Below, in pieces: positions 1-8,326 of a DNA stretch of 64,000 bases. The notes beneath the pieces are model-generated. The model ran no database searches. It was not told the DNA's origin and worked only from the letters and a program-made list of their open reading frames with translations. Both the position numbers and the translations under genes were made by a program. The DNA is from Novosphingobium pentaromativorans US6-1 (lineage in GTDB: Bacteria; Pseudomonadota; Alphaproteobacteria; Sphingomonadales; Sphingomonadaceae). Location: positions 682,001-746,000 of the forward strand of contig NZ_CP009292.1 of NCBI RefSeq assembly GCF_000767465.1, written 5' to 3'. How positions within the stretch are numbered: the first letter of the stretch is position 1; the number at the start of each line of letters is the position of its first letter.

Positions 1-304
1 ATGACTGCCCTAGTCCGTGCGTGATATAGGAATAGAATGCCCCCGCATTGCGGATGCGCCTGCTCATCGCCGTGAAGCCTACGGCAAAGAGCGCATAGAC
101 AATTCCCGCCACCAGATAGCCGGCCGGCGCGACAGTGCCGCCAACCATAAATGAAAGGGGTGTAAATCCGGCAAGCACTGTAAGCGGAGCTGCCGCCGCG
201 ACGACGAAGAACACCAGATGCCGAGCTTCAATCGCTCCCTTTTTCAGGATCGTGTCGGGTTCGACAATTTGAGTGTCTGCCGTGGCGACTGCTATATCGT
301 GCAT
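1..304 (-). CDS. APC-type amino acid permease, N-terminal fragment (cut by window edge)
   Basis: Reading the minus strand from an ATG at 304-302 gives an open frame of 101 codons that runs off the left edge without a stop. After a polar N-terminus of about 25 residues comes a hydrophobic segment (FFVVAAAAPLTVLAGFTPL), a second one (GYLVAGIVYALFAVGFTAM), and then RRIRNAGAFYSYITHGLG. The NAGAFYSY-type stretch after the second helix is typical of APC-superfamily amino acid transporters. An inner-membrane amino acid/amine importer is inferred; the substrate cannot be read. It is divergent from the TetR gene at 789, which may control it. Confidence 0.75.
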   Translation of the reverse strand, partial: MHDIAVATADTQIVEPDTILKKGAIEARHLVFFVVAAAAPLTVLAGFTPLSFMVGGTVAPAGYLVAGIVYALFAVGFTAMSRRIRNAGAFYSYITHGLGQS

Positions 305-788
305 AGAACCCCTTGCTATTTTCGAGTGCAATCAGTTGACCGGCTTCAGGCTCAGCAAACCAGTACTTCTTTGCCGGTCGAGCGCGCGTTCTGTCCGATC
401 AACCGTCCAGAACCTTGGCAATTTGGTGAAGCATGGCAAGTTGTACGAACAGGGCTGCGCCGCGGCGACCTTGCCGACCGAGGGCATAAAGGCCGCCATG
501 ACCCATTCGTGCACACCGGACTTCCCAGGTTTCACCTCGCCTCACACACTTTCGGCCTCCTTCAATAACTCGAAGCGTCTCAAAGCCAGGGTCATCGTGC
601 TAGATGCTACTTCTTCATTCATATCATAGATAGGATCTATGCCCTTGGCGGCTCATGGCCCGGGCCTGTGCCGCGCGTCAATCAAACGAAGAATGCGTTA
701 GCAAAGCGTTTCAGCGCGCCGCGGGTAACACAGCGGCAACGAAGCCAGCAGCTGGCGACAGACTTTCCCGGGCGAGCCGAGGCGATCA
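305..788. other. Intergenic region between divergent permease and TetR gene
   Basis: These 484 bases separate two divergent genes. Short open frames exist on both strands but none has a convincing start, ribosome-binding site or recognisable product. The only clear structure is the perfect inverted repeat at 625-641, listed separately. The region presumably holds both promoters. Confidence 0.5.
625..641. promoter_or_regulatory. Perfect inverted repeat, candidate TetR operator
   Basis: CATAGAT-AGG-ATCTATG is a perfect 7-base inverted repeat with a 3-base spacer. TetR-family regulators usually bind palindromes of about this size between themselves and a divergent target. It lies about 150 bases upstream of the TetR start and about 320 bases from the permease start. 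The link to the regulator is inferred from size and position only. Confidence 0.4.
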
Positions 789-1448
789 ATGATCGGGATC
801 GATTCCATGGGCAGGCATGCTATGCCGCTATCCATGACAGTGGCATCGCATTCCGAAACGTCTCCAGAGCATCCGTTTGACCGCGCGAATTATGATGCTG
901 GCATCAGTCCGCGCAAGCGCGAAATTCTTGAGATCGCGGCGCAACTTTTCGCTCGCAAGGGTTACCGGGGAACGTCCCTTCGCGACATTGGTTCACAGGC
1001 CGGCGTATTCGGAGGCTCGCTATACCACCATATCAAGTCGAAGGACGCGCTCTTTCTCGAGCTGCATAACGCCGCACTCGATGCGGCCGAAACGAGAATT
1101 GCACAGGCTGTTCGCGGTGTGGAAGGCGCGTGGCAGAAGTTGGAAATAGCCTGCGCCACATTGCTGGACATCCAGCTCGCACCCGATTCCCTCACGATGC
1201 CGATGATGAATGACTTTCGGGAAGTGCCAGATGCAATACGCGGATCCTTGGTCGCGCGCCGGGACCAGTTTGAAGGCCTGTTCCGGCAGCTCGTTGAAAA
1301 CCTGCCACTTCCGCCGGAAATCGACCGGTCCATCTATCGCAACTTGCTGCTTTCACAATTGAACTCTGCTGGAGACTGGTATCGTCCCGGTCGACTGAGT
1401 CCGAAAGAAATTGCAGCGCAGATAGTCGCCGTTTTCCGACACGAATAG
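789..1448 (+). CDS. TetR/AcrR family transcriptional regulator
   Basis: The 219-residue product has the TetR N-terminal DNA-binding domain at about residues 41-87: a first helix KREILEIAAQLFARKGY, then the helix-turn-helix with RDIGSQAGVFGGSLYHHI and KSKDAL. The C-terminal half is variable, as usual for ligand-binding domains of this family. The ATG at 789 is chosen because GAGG lies six bases upstream; an in-frame ATG at 834 also fits. The gene sits between the divergent permease and the co-directional acyl-CoA dehydrogenase 98 bases downstream. By analogy with FadR/PaaR-like TetR proteins it may sense an acyl-CoA, but this is inference. Confidence 0.9.
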   Translation: MIGIDSMGRHAMPLSMTVASHSETSPEHPFDRANYDAGISPRKREILEIAAQLFARKGYRGTSLRDIGSQAGVFGGSLYHHIKSKDALFLELHNAALDAAETRIAQAVRGVEGAWQKLEIACATLLDIQLAPDSLTMPMMNDFREVPDAIRGSLVARRDQFEGLFRQLVENLPLPPEIDRSIYRNLLLSQLNSAGDWYRPGRLSPKEIAAQIVAVFRHE

Positions 1449-1546
1449 CGCGTATTCCTGGTTCCATCCGGCCTGTGTGCATGCTCGCCAATTGACTGTA
1501 ACAGTCGTTTGGTATAGCCGACTGTCCTCAGTCGAGGAGACAGACG

Positions 1547-3289
1547 ATGATCGATTACGCGGCACCCGTTGAGGATTACCGTTTCCTGCTGAGGCAAGTG
1601 CTGAATTTTGACAGCGCAATGGCCGACCTTGGCAAAGACGTCGACACAGACCTTGCTGGCGCAGTGCTCGAGGAAGCTGGCAAACTGTGCTCGAAAACGC
1701 TCGGCCCCATCAATCGCAACGGCGATGAGCAGGGCAGCCGACTGGTCGATGGCGAGGTAAGAACGCCTTCCGGCTTTGCGGATGCCTATCGTGAGTTTGT
1801 CGATGGCGGCTGGGCGGCACTTTCCGCCGATTCCCAGTGGGGCGGTCAGGGCCTGCCCTTTATCCTGCAGCTTTGGCTGGACGAGATGATGTCGGCGACA
1901 AATCTGTCCTTCGGGTTGTTCCCGGGGCTGACACGCGGTGCGGCCGAGGCGATAGCCGCTCATGCCAGCGAAGAGCTGAAAGCCACCTACCTGCCCTCGA
2001 TGGTCAGCGGCGAATGGACCGGCGCCATGGCGCTGACCGAAAGTGGCGCAGGCACCGACCTTGCCCTGCTCAAGACCAGGGCCGTGCCAAACGGCGACGG
2101 CGCCTACGCGGTGTCAGGGCAGAAGATATTCATCTCCTCTGGCGATCATGATCTTTGCGGCAATATCATCCACCTCGTGCTGGCGCGTCTTCCCAATGCC
2201 CCTGACGGGATAAAGGGGATCAGCCTGTTTCTCGTGCCCAAGTTCCTGCCCGATGACGCTGGCGGCTTTACGGTCCGCAACACGATGTCGGTGGGCGCGT
2301 TGGAGCAAAAGATGGGAATCCATGCTCAGCCCACCTGCGTCATGAACTATGACGAGGCAACCGGCTGGCTTGTCGGCGAGCCGCATCGCGGCCTGGCCGC
2401 CATGTTTACGATGATGAACGCAGAACGCTTGATGGTCGGAATCCAGGGCCTGGGTATTGCCGGCGCGGCATACCAGCAGGCGACAGGTTATGCCCGCGAG
2501 AGGCTGCAGGGCAGAAGCGCCGATGGCGCGCGCGGACCAGTCGCGATCATCGAGCATGCCGATGTACGGCGTATGCTGCTTAACATCCGCGCCTTTGTCG
2601 AAGCCGGCCGGGCCCTTGCAGGCTGGACCGCGCTGCAGCTCGACCGTGCGCATTCCCATCCCGATGCGCAAGCGCGTGCCGAGGCCAACGCGCTGGTTGC
2701 CCTCCTGACGCCAGTCGTGAAGGCGGCCTTTACCGACTTCGGCTTTGAAAGCGCAGTGCAGGCCCAGCAGGTCTTCGGCGGCCATGGCTACATTCGTGAA
2801 TGGGGCATGGAACAATATGTGCGGGATGCGCGCATTGCCCAGATATATGAGGGCACCAACGGGGTTCAGGCGATAGACCTGGTCGGTCGCAAGTTGGCAA
2901 TGGCAGGCGGTGCGGTTGCTGAAAGCTTCTTCAATTTGGTCGAAGCCGACCTTGCCCAAGCTGCGCAAATTGAAGCTGCGTCTGTGGTATCGCGGCGCAC
3001 CAGCAAAGCGCTTGAACTCTTGCGTGAGGCGACAGTTGGTCTTCGAGGCGGCAGCATCGATGCGCAGGGCGCCGTAGCCGTCGACTACCTGCGCCTGTTT
3101 GCGCTTGTTTCCCTTGGCTGGATGTGGGCGCGTATGGCAGCCGCGCCAGGCGATACGCCCTTTCACGCTGCCAAGAAGCAGGTAGCGGACTACTTCGCAA
3201 TGCGCGTCTTGCCGCAAGTTGACGGGCTGGCATCGAGCATCGCCGCGGGCGAGGAAACAGTCATGGCCATAAGCGCCGACACGTTCTGA
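1547..3289 (+). CDS. Acyl-CoA dehydrogenase, DmdC-like large type
   Basis: A 580-residue FAD enzyme for alpha,beta-oxidation of an acyl-CoA. Visible are the FAD/substrate signature GAMALTESGAGTDL near residue 160, the C-terminal block QVFGGHGYIREWGMEQYVRD, and the YEGTNGVQA segment whose Glu (about 435) is the likely catalytic base. At 580 residues it is longer than the usual 380-400. The extra C-terminal domain and the N-terminal part resemble 3-methylmercaptopropionyl-CoA dehydrogenase (DmdC) and related long-form enzymes. A strong ribosome-binding site (GAGGAGA) precedes the ATG. The substrate is not evident; dmdC itself is not claimed because many paralogues act on other acyl-CoAs. Confidence 0.9.
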   Translation: MIDYAAPVEDYRFLLRQVLNFDSAMADLGKDVDTDLAGAVLEEAGKLCSKTLGPINRNGDEQGSRLVDGEVRTPSGFADAYREFVDGGWAALSADSQWGGQGLPFILQLWLDEMMSATNLSFGLFPGLTRGAAEAIAAHASEELKATYLPSMVSGEWTGAMALTESGAGTDLALLKTRAVPNGDGAYAVSGQKIFISSGDHDLCGNIIHLVLARLPNAPDGIKGISLFLVPKFLPDDAGGFTVRNTMSVGALEQKMGIHAQPTCVMNYDEATGWLVGEPHRGLAAMFTMMNAERLMVGIQGLGIAGAAYQQATGYARERLQGRSADGARGPVAIIEHADVRRMLLNIRAFVEAGRALAGWTALQLDRAHSHPDAQARAEANALVALLTPVVKAAFTDFGFESAVQAQQVFGGHGYIREWGMEQYVRDARIAQIYEGTNGVQAIDLVGRKLAMAGGAVAESFFNLVEADLAQAAQIEAASVVSRRTSKALELLREATVGLRGGSIDAQGAVAVDYLRLFALVSLGWMWARMAAAPGDTPFHAAKKQVADYFAMRVLPQVDGLASSIAAGEETVMAISADTF

Positions 3290-3331
3290 ATCGCGCCAGT
3301 CCGCAAACGATCAACTCTGGATTGTCCGCAT

Positions 3332-3364
3332 GGCCGAGTGGGTTTAATGCCCCTCGGCCTTTCT
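3332..3364 (+). terminator. Probable terminator after acyl-CoA dehydrogenase
   Basis: GGCCGAG (3332-3338) pairs perfectly with CTCGGCC (3353-3359) across a 14-base loop and is followed by TTTCT. It lies 43 bases after the dehydrogenase stop. The left arm also looks like a tRNA-Ser D-arm, but no tRNA follows. Confidence 0.55.
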
Positions 3365-3559
3365 ATTCGGCCATGGAAATACGATGGCATTTCGCAATGC
3401 CGTCAGATCCCGCCATTCATGCGAAAGGGCCATTCGGCCAACAGCACGGATGAGATAATGTAGAACAGCACTTCGTTCCGGACACCGGCGTTCCGGACAA
3501 ATGCAGCACCTTTAACGCTCGCCTGACCGGAAGCCTGCAAGTCCGAAGGCAGGTCGGTC

Positions 3560-3799
3560 CTACTGGTCAGCGGCAGTCCCGTTGGCCGCTTCGCTGGGCG
3601 GTACCGGGGTCATCGGCGTATCGGGCAGGTCCACCGGCACGCCAGTTGCGTCGGCATCCTGCACAATCATCTGGCCACCGCTCTCGTCCTTGACGTCGGC
3701 CTTGTACTCGGTCGGTTCTTGTGAACATGCGGCAATGGCAAAGACGGCAGATACCGCCATCAGCGCCTTCACGGCAATCGGGGATCTTGCATAAGCCAT
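3560..3799 (-). CDS. Small secreted lipoprotein, unknown function
   Basis: This is a 79-residue protein. Its start is a minus-strand ATG at 3799-3797 with GGGAG nearby upstream. The N-terminus (MAYARSPIAVKALMAVSAVF) leads into the lipobox AIAAC, so Cys at about residue 26 should be lipidated. The mature part is short, acidic and Pro/Thr-rich (VPVDLPDTPMTPVPP) with no known domain. Longer in-frame starts exist upstream but would bury the signal peptide. It faces away from the kinase operon on the other side. A small envelope lipoprotein is certain enough; its role is unknown. Confidence 0.7.
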   Translation of the reverse strand: MAYARSPIAVKALMAVSAVFAIAACSQEPTEYKADVKDESGGQMIVQDADATGVPVDLPDTPMTPVPPSEAANGTAADQ

Positions 3800-3957
3800 A
3801 ACTCGACTCCCTTTTTTCGGAGGGTAGCGCCTTGGCAATGTTGGAGACAAGTGTCCTGTTCCCGCGTGATCCTGTTCGATGGCCCGGCGCAGGCTGGTTC
3901 CAGCGCCAGATGCTGCGACTATCGCTGTGCGCCGCGCCATATCGTTCGGGCAAAGAA

Positions 3958-3982
3958 AAACCCGGTCATTTCGACCGGGTTT
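3958..3982. terminator. Bidirectional hairpin terminator
   Basis: AAACCCGGTC and GACCGGGTTT form a perfect 10-base-pair stem around ATTTC, with five A's on the left (3956-3960) and T's on the right, so it could stop transcription from either side. No gene reads directly into it from the left on the plus strand, so a short unannotated transcript nearby is possible. Confidence 0.6.
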
Positions 3983-4232
3983 AAGAAGTTTGGGAGAGGA
4001 TGCCTGAAAGGCCCGTTCCTTTTGTGCGTCGCAGCATTATTGTGCAAGTGCGAAAAGCACCATAGTGGTTGCATTTCCTGCAACTGCTCGAGATTTCTCA
4101 GCCAGCGACTTCCGCAAAAAACTCGCGAGGGCGGATCGTCCCAGGCCCGTCGCTGCCAGGCTCTGAGGGTAGATTGGCAGTCTCCTACAAGAAACTCATG
4201 CCAGAAATCAGCCATTGCCCGTCGGTTTTGCG

Positions 4233-4257
4233 GGAACCTGGGCCGGACTGACGCGTT
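4233..4257 (+). promoter_or_regulatory. Candidate EcfG (general stress response) promoter
   Basis: GGAAC at 4233-4237 and CGTT at 4254-4257 are separated by exactly 16 bases. This matches the published EcfG-type consensus of alphaproteobacteria (GGAAC-N16/17-CGTT). It points at the hybrid kinase starting at 4374, leaving an untranslated leader of about 110 bases. No other matching pair was seen when the intergenic regions were scanned by eye. Confidence 0.65.
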
Positions 4258-4373
4258 AGCGCGCAGTCGACACAGGGGATTCTTCGCATGCAATCGTCAG
4301 GTACCGGCAGCCTGCGCAAGCCGCGCGCAGCAGTCGGAAGTACTTCTCACTCGCTAATCGTGTGGTTTGAGGG

Positions 4374-7300
4374 ATGAAGGACAAGATCAAGTCCGGGCAC
4401 CCTTCCCTGATCTATTTCGGCCTCGCCGTCTCCCTTCTCCTGCCCTTCCTTGCCGACCTGACCTTCCCCCTCGGCACGGCCGTCTGGGTGGTCTACCTCT
4501 TGCCTGTGGTTCTGGCCTACGTCGCGCCATCACCGCTGGTGCCGCCCGTCATCGCCGCGGTAGCAACCTTGCTGGCCGTACTCGGCTTCCTGTTCGCTCC
4601 CGCCGGCATCGACCCGACGCTTGCCATCACCAATCGCAGCGTCGGCACCGCGGTGACCTGGCTGCTTGCGGGGGTGGGCTATCTTTTCGTGCGCAACCGG
4701 CTGACGGTCCTGCATGAACGCTGGCTGCAGGTCGGCCAGGTCGGGCTAGCGCGCGAGATCAGCGGCGAGAAGAAACTGGATGAACTGGGCGATGCCGCCC
4801 TGCGATATCTGGCCGGCTATCTCGGCGCCCGCGCCGGAGCGATCTACATTCGCAACGGCCAGGGATATCGCCGCCGGGCCACCTATGGCGTTCCCGCCGA
4901 AGCCCCGATCCCCTCCAGTTTCGATATCGGCGACGGACTTCTCGGACAGGCGGTCAGAGAGCGGCGCGCCTTCGTGCTGGATCAAGTCCCCGACGGTTAT
5001 CTCTACTTTGGTTCGGGCCTTGGACAGGCAAAACCGGCGACCTTGCTGATTGCCAATACCTATGCCGACGGCGTGGTCAACGCGGTGATCGAGCTGGGCC
5101 TTCCGGCAGGCCGGATCGACCATGCGCGGGAATTTCTGGAACGGATCGAAGGTCAACTGGGCGTCGCCATCCGCTCCGGCAAGTACAGGGAAAGGCTGCA
5201 GGAATTGCTCGCCGAAACCCAGCAACAGGCCGAAGAACTTCAGGCCCAGAGCGAGGAACTGCGCGCCAGCAACGAAGAACTGGAAACGCAGAGCCGCCAG
5301 CTTCAGGATTCCGCCAAGGAACTGGAAGCCCAGCAAAGCGAGCTTGAGCAGACCAACGCCCAGCTCGAGGAACAGGCGCGCCAGCTCGAGGTTCAGCGCG
5401 ACGATCTGACGCGGGCGCAGAAGTCGCTCAAGGCACAGGCTGGAGACCTGGAACAGGCCAGCCGCTACAAGTCCGAATTTCTCGCCAACATGAGCCACGA
5501 ACTGCGCACGCCGCTCAATTCCCTGCTGATCATGGCGCGGCTTTTGGCGGAAAACCGCTCCGGCAACCTGACCGAGGAACAGGTCAAGCACGCGCAGACT
5601 ATCGAGACTTCGGGCAACGACCTCCTCATTCTGATCAACGACGTTCTCGACATCTCGAAGATCGAGGCAGGCAAGGTCGAGCTCGACCCCCATGTCACCG
5701 GCGTCTCGGGCATCGCCGAGAAGCTGCGGCGCCTGTTCGAACCGGCCGCGACGAACAAGGGCCTCGACTTCGCCATCGAGATAGAAGAACCGGACCTCGC
5801 ACTCGAAACCGATCCGCAGCGGGTCGAGCAGGTACTCAAGAACTTCCTTTCCAACGCGATCAAGTTCACCGATCGCGGCCGGATTACCCTCTCCGTTGCC
5901 CGCCAGGACGATGACAGGATCGCCTTCACGGTGCATGACACCGGCGTCGGCATTCCAGCCGACCAACAAGGCGCGATCTTCGAGGCCTTCCGCCAGGCCG
6001 ACGGGTCGGTCAGCCGCAAATACGGCGGGACCGGCCTTGGCCTGTCGATCTCGCGCGAACTGGCGCACCTGCTGGGCGGCGAAGTCTCTGTCGAAAGTGA
6101 GCCGGGCGAAGGAAGCGCCTTCTCGCTTGTCCTGCCCGCCAAGTTTTCGTCTCCGACGGGGGAGGTTGCGCAGCGTCCCGCTCCCAAGCCTTCCGCCCCG
6201 AGAAACAAACCCGCTCCGGCGGCTTGCCCGCCTGCCCGCTCTTCCCATGCGCCCGAAGACGATCGCGAGCGCCTTGCCGCGGACGACCGGGTGATCCTCA
6301 TCGTCGAGGACGATCCCGTCTTTGCCCGGATCCTGCGCGATCTCGTGCGCGAACAGGGCTTTTCCACCCTGATCGCCGACACCGCCGACGAAGGCGCCCT
6401 GCTCGCCCGCCAATACATTCCCAGCGCCGTCATCCTCGACATGAACCTGCCCGATCACACCGGGCTTTCCGTGCTCGACCGCATCAAGCGCGATGTGCGC
6501 ACCCGCCACATCCCGGTGCACGTCGTATCGGTCGACGACGAGAGCCAGACCGCACTAGCCAGCGGCGCAATGGGCTATCTGTTCAAGCCGGTGCAGCGCG
6601 AACAGCTCGTGCAGATGCTCGAAAGCCTTGAGCAGCGCATGGTGCAGCGCATGCGCCGCGTGCTCGTTGTCGAGGACGATGCCAAGCAGGCCGAAAGCGT
6701 CAGTCTCCTGCTGGGTTCGCGCGATGTCGAGACGGTCGAGGCCTTCTCTGCGGCACAGTGTTTCGAGATGCTCGAGCGCGAGAGCTTCGACTGCATGGTC
6801 CTCGACCTCAACCTGCCCGACGCGTCTGGAATGGAACTGCTCGAACGCCTGAGTGCGGACGAGAGCATGCCCTTCCCGCCGGTGATCGTCTATACCGGCC
6901 GCGACCTGTCCGCCGCGGAAGAGCTCAAGCTCCGCCGTTATTCCAAGTCGATCATCGTCAAGGGCGCCAAGTCCCCCGAGCGCCTGCTTGATGAAGTCAC
7001 CCTGTTCCTGCACAAGGTCGTCTCCGACCTCCCCGAGCCGCAGCAGCAGTTGATCGTCAGGTCGCTGAATCGCGACGAGGCGCTGCAGGGGCGCAACGTG
7101 CTTGTCGTCGAGGACGACATTCGCAACATCTACGCCCTGTCGAGCGTGCTGGAACCGCACGGCGTCAATGTCCGCATCGCGCGCAACGGGATCGAGGCGC
7201 TCAATTCACTGGACGAGGCGATGACCGGCAATACGCCCGTCGAGCTGGTTCTCATGGACGTGATGATGCCGGAGATGGACGGCCTTACCGCCACCCGCAA

Positions 7301-7469
7301 GATCCGCGAGCGCGAGTGGGGACGCTCCCTGCCGATCATCGCCCTGACCGCCAAGGCGATGGAGCGCGATCAACAGGAATGCATCGAGGCTGGCGCCAGC
7401 GATTATCTTTCCAAACCTCTCGACGTCGACAAACTCCTGAGCCTGGTGCGGGTATGGATGCCGCGTTGA
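4374..7469 (+). CDS. Hybrid sensor histidine kinase with GAF domain and three receiver domains
   Basis: A 1031-residue membrane-bound phosphorelay kinase. In order: four or so hydrophobic helices (about 10-105), a GAF-like domain (about 135-265), a Gln/Glu-rich coiled coil (270-365), a HisKA domain with SHELRTPLN (phospho-acceptor His375), a HATPase with NAIKFTD, DTGVGIP and GGTGLGL boxes (about 478-590), a Pro-rich linker, and three receivers with phosphorylatable Asp at about 689, 811 and 962. The third receiver has the classic VLMDVMMPEMDG core. The architecture resembles cyanobacterial and sphingomonad stress kinases. The stop overlaps the CheR-like gene by 16 bases, so translation is probably coupled. 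The EcfG-type promoter upstream suggests stress control. Confidence 0.93.
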   Translation: MKDKIKSGHPSLIYFGLAVSLLLPFLADLTFPLGTAVWVVYLLPVVLAYVAPSPLVPPVIAAVATLLAVLGFLFAPAGIDPTLAITNRSVGTAVTWLLAGVGYLFVRNRLTVLHERWLQVGQVGLAREISGEKKLDELGDAALRYLAGYLGARAGAIYIRNGQGYRRRATYGVPAEAPIPSSFDIGDGLLGQAVRERRAFVLDQVPDGYLYFGSGLGQAKPATLLIANTYADGVVNAVIELGLPAGRIDHAREFLERIEGQLGVAIRSGKYRERLQELLAETQQQAEELQAQSEELRASNEELETQSRQLQDSAKELEAQQSELEQTNAQLEEQARQLEVQRDDLTRAQKSLKAQAGDLEQASRYKSEFLANMSHELRTPLNSLLIMARLLAENRSGNLTEEQVKHAQTIETSGNDLLILINDVLDISKIEAGKVELDPHVTGVSGIAEKLRRLFEPAATNKGLDFAIEIEEPDLALETDPQRVEQVLKNFLSNAIKFTDRGRITLSVARQDDDRIAFTVHDTGVGIPADQQGAIFEAFRQADGSVSRKYGGTGLGLSISRELAHLLGGEVSVESEPGEGSAFSLVLPAKFSSPTGEVAQRPAPKPSAPRNKPAPAACPPARSSHAPEDDRERLAADDRVILIVEDDPVFARILRDLVREQGFSTLIADTADEGALLARQYIPSAVILDMNLPDHTGLSVLDRIKRDVRTRHIPVHVVSVDDESQTALASGAMGYLFKPVQREQLVQMLESLEQRMVQRMRRVLVVEDDAKQAESVSLLLGSRDVETVEAFSAAQCFEMLERESFDCMVLDLNLPDASGMELLERLSADESMPFPPVIVYTGRDLSAAEELKLRRYSKSIIVKGAKSPERLLDEVTLFLHKVVSDLPEPQQQLIVRSLNRDEALQGRNVLVVEDDIRNIYALSSVLEPHGVNVRIARNGIEALNSLDEAMTGNTPVELVLMDVMMPEMDGLTATRKIREREWGRSLPIIALTAKAMERDQQECIEAGASDYLSKPLDVDKLLSLVRVWMPR

Positions 7470-8326
7470 TCGAAACCTTCGAACCGCACGAGGAGATCGA
7501 GCTGGATCTCCTGCTCGAGGCGATATGGCGCCATTACCATTACGATTTCCGCGGCTATTCGCGCGGTTCGTTGCACCGGCGCCTGGTGCGGGCGATGCAG
7601 AGGTTCGGCTGCGCCAGCCTTTCCGAGCTGCAGCACCGGATCCTGCGCGAGCCTGCGGCTTTCGCAGAGCTGATGGGATTCCTGACCATCCAGGTGAGCG
7701 AGATGTTTCGCGACCCTGGCTACTTCCGCGTCCTGCGGGAAAACGTCATCCCGCATCTCAAGACCTTTCCCTCGATCAAGATCTGGATTGCGGGATGCGC
7801 CAACGGCGAGGAATTCTACTCGCTCGCCATTCTCCTGCGCGAGGAAGGGCTGGAGGATCGAGCGATCTACTATTGCACCGACATCAGCCCGGCCGCCCTC
7901 AAGCGCGCGCAGGCCGGCGTCTACGACCTCGACCGGGTGGCGCAGTTCACCGAAAACCACCAGCAGTCCGGCGCGCGTACATCGCTGTCGGAATATTACA
8001 CCGCGGCTTATGGTAGCGCGGTGTTCGACAAGTCCTTGCGCCGGCGCGCCGTTTTTGCCGAACACAATCTGGCCAGTGACGAGGTCTTTTCCGAAGTGCA
8101 CCTCGTTTCCAGCCGCAACGTGCTCATCTACTTCGACCGGCCGCTACAGGACAGGGCACTCGGCCTGTTCGCGGACTCACTCGTTCGCGGCGGATTTTTG
8201 GGGCTCGGGACCAAGGAGACCCTGCGCCTGTCACGCTATTCCCCGGCCTTCGGCGATTTCGACGATCACATGAAGATCTACCGTCGCAACACCCTGCCGC
8301 TGCGAGAAATTACCCATGCACCCTGA
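7454..8326 (+). CDS. CheR-type protein-glutamate methyltransferase
   Basis: The 290-residue product methylates glutamates of a receptor or partner protein using S-adenosylmethionine. The N-terminal helical domain is followed by the SAM-binding segment IWIAGCANGEEFYSLAI (about 107-123) and, later, the CheR signature SRNVLIYFD (about 220). Family members usually read GCSTGEE, so Ser-Thr is replaced by Ala-Asn. The ATG at 7454 inside the kinase's last codons is chosen because the methyltransferase domain begins right after it. It lies between two kinases in a coupled operon, not in a chemotaxis cluster, so a signalling role outside flagellar chemotaxis is likely. Confidence 0.9.
   Translation: MDAALIETFEPHEEIELDLLLEAIWRHYHYDFRGYSRGSLHRRLVRAMQRFGCASLSELQHRILREPAAFAELMGFLTIQVSEMFRDPGYFRVLRENVIPHLKTFPSIKIWIAGCANGEEFYSLAILLREEGLEDRAIYYCTDISPAALKRAQAGVYDLDRVAQFTENHQQSGARTSLSEYYTAAYGSAVFDKSLRRRAVFAEHNLASDEVFSEVHLVSSRNVLIYFDRPLQDRALGLFADSLVRGGFLGLGTKETLRLSRYSPAFGDFDDHMKIYRRNTLPLREITHAP

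Larger units (their letters stand above)
3800..4373. other. Long divergent intergenic region before the signalling operon
   Basis: This stretch separates the minus-strand lipoprotein from the kinase operon. It contains a symmetrical hairpin with flanking A and T runs (3958-3982) and an EcfG-type promoter (4233-4257), both listed. The open frames in it look non-coding. The 250 bases between hairpin and promoter could hold a small RNA, but nothing identifies one. Confidence 0.5.

Noticed and set aside
3331..3360. tRNA-Ser-like D-arm sequence (GGCCGAGTGG with following TTTAA)
   Set aside because: No anticodon arm, T arm or acceptor stem follows; the bases are better explained as a terminator stem.
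4746..6521. Long minus-strand open frame (591 codons) opposite the hybrid kinase
   Set aside because: The plus-strand product has complete kinase and receiver motifs; the antisense frame has no domain and arises from high-GC codon use.
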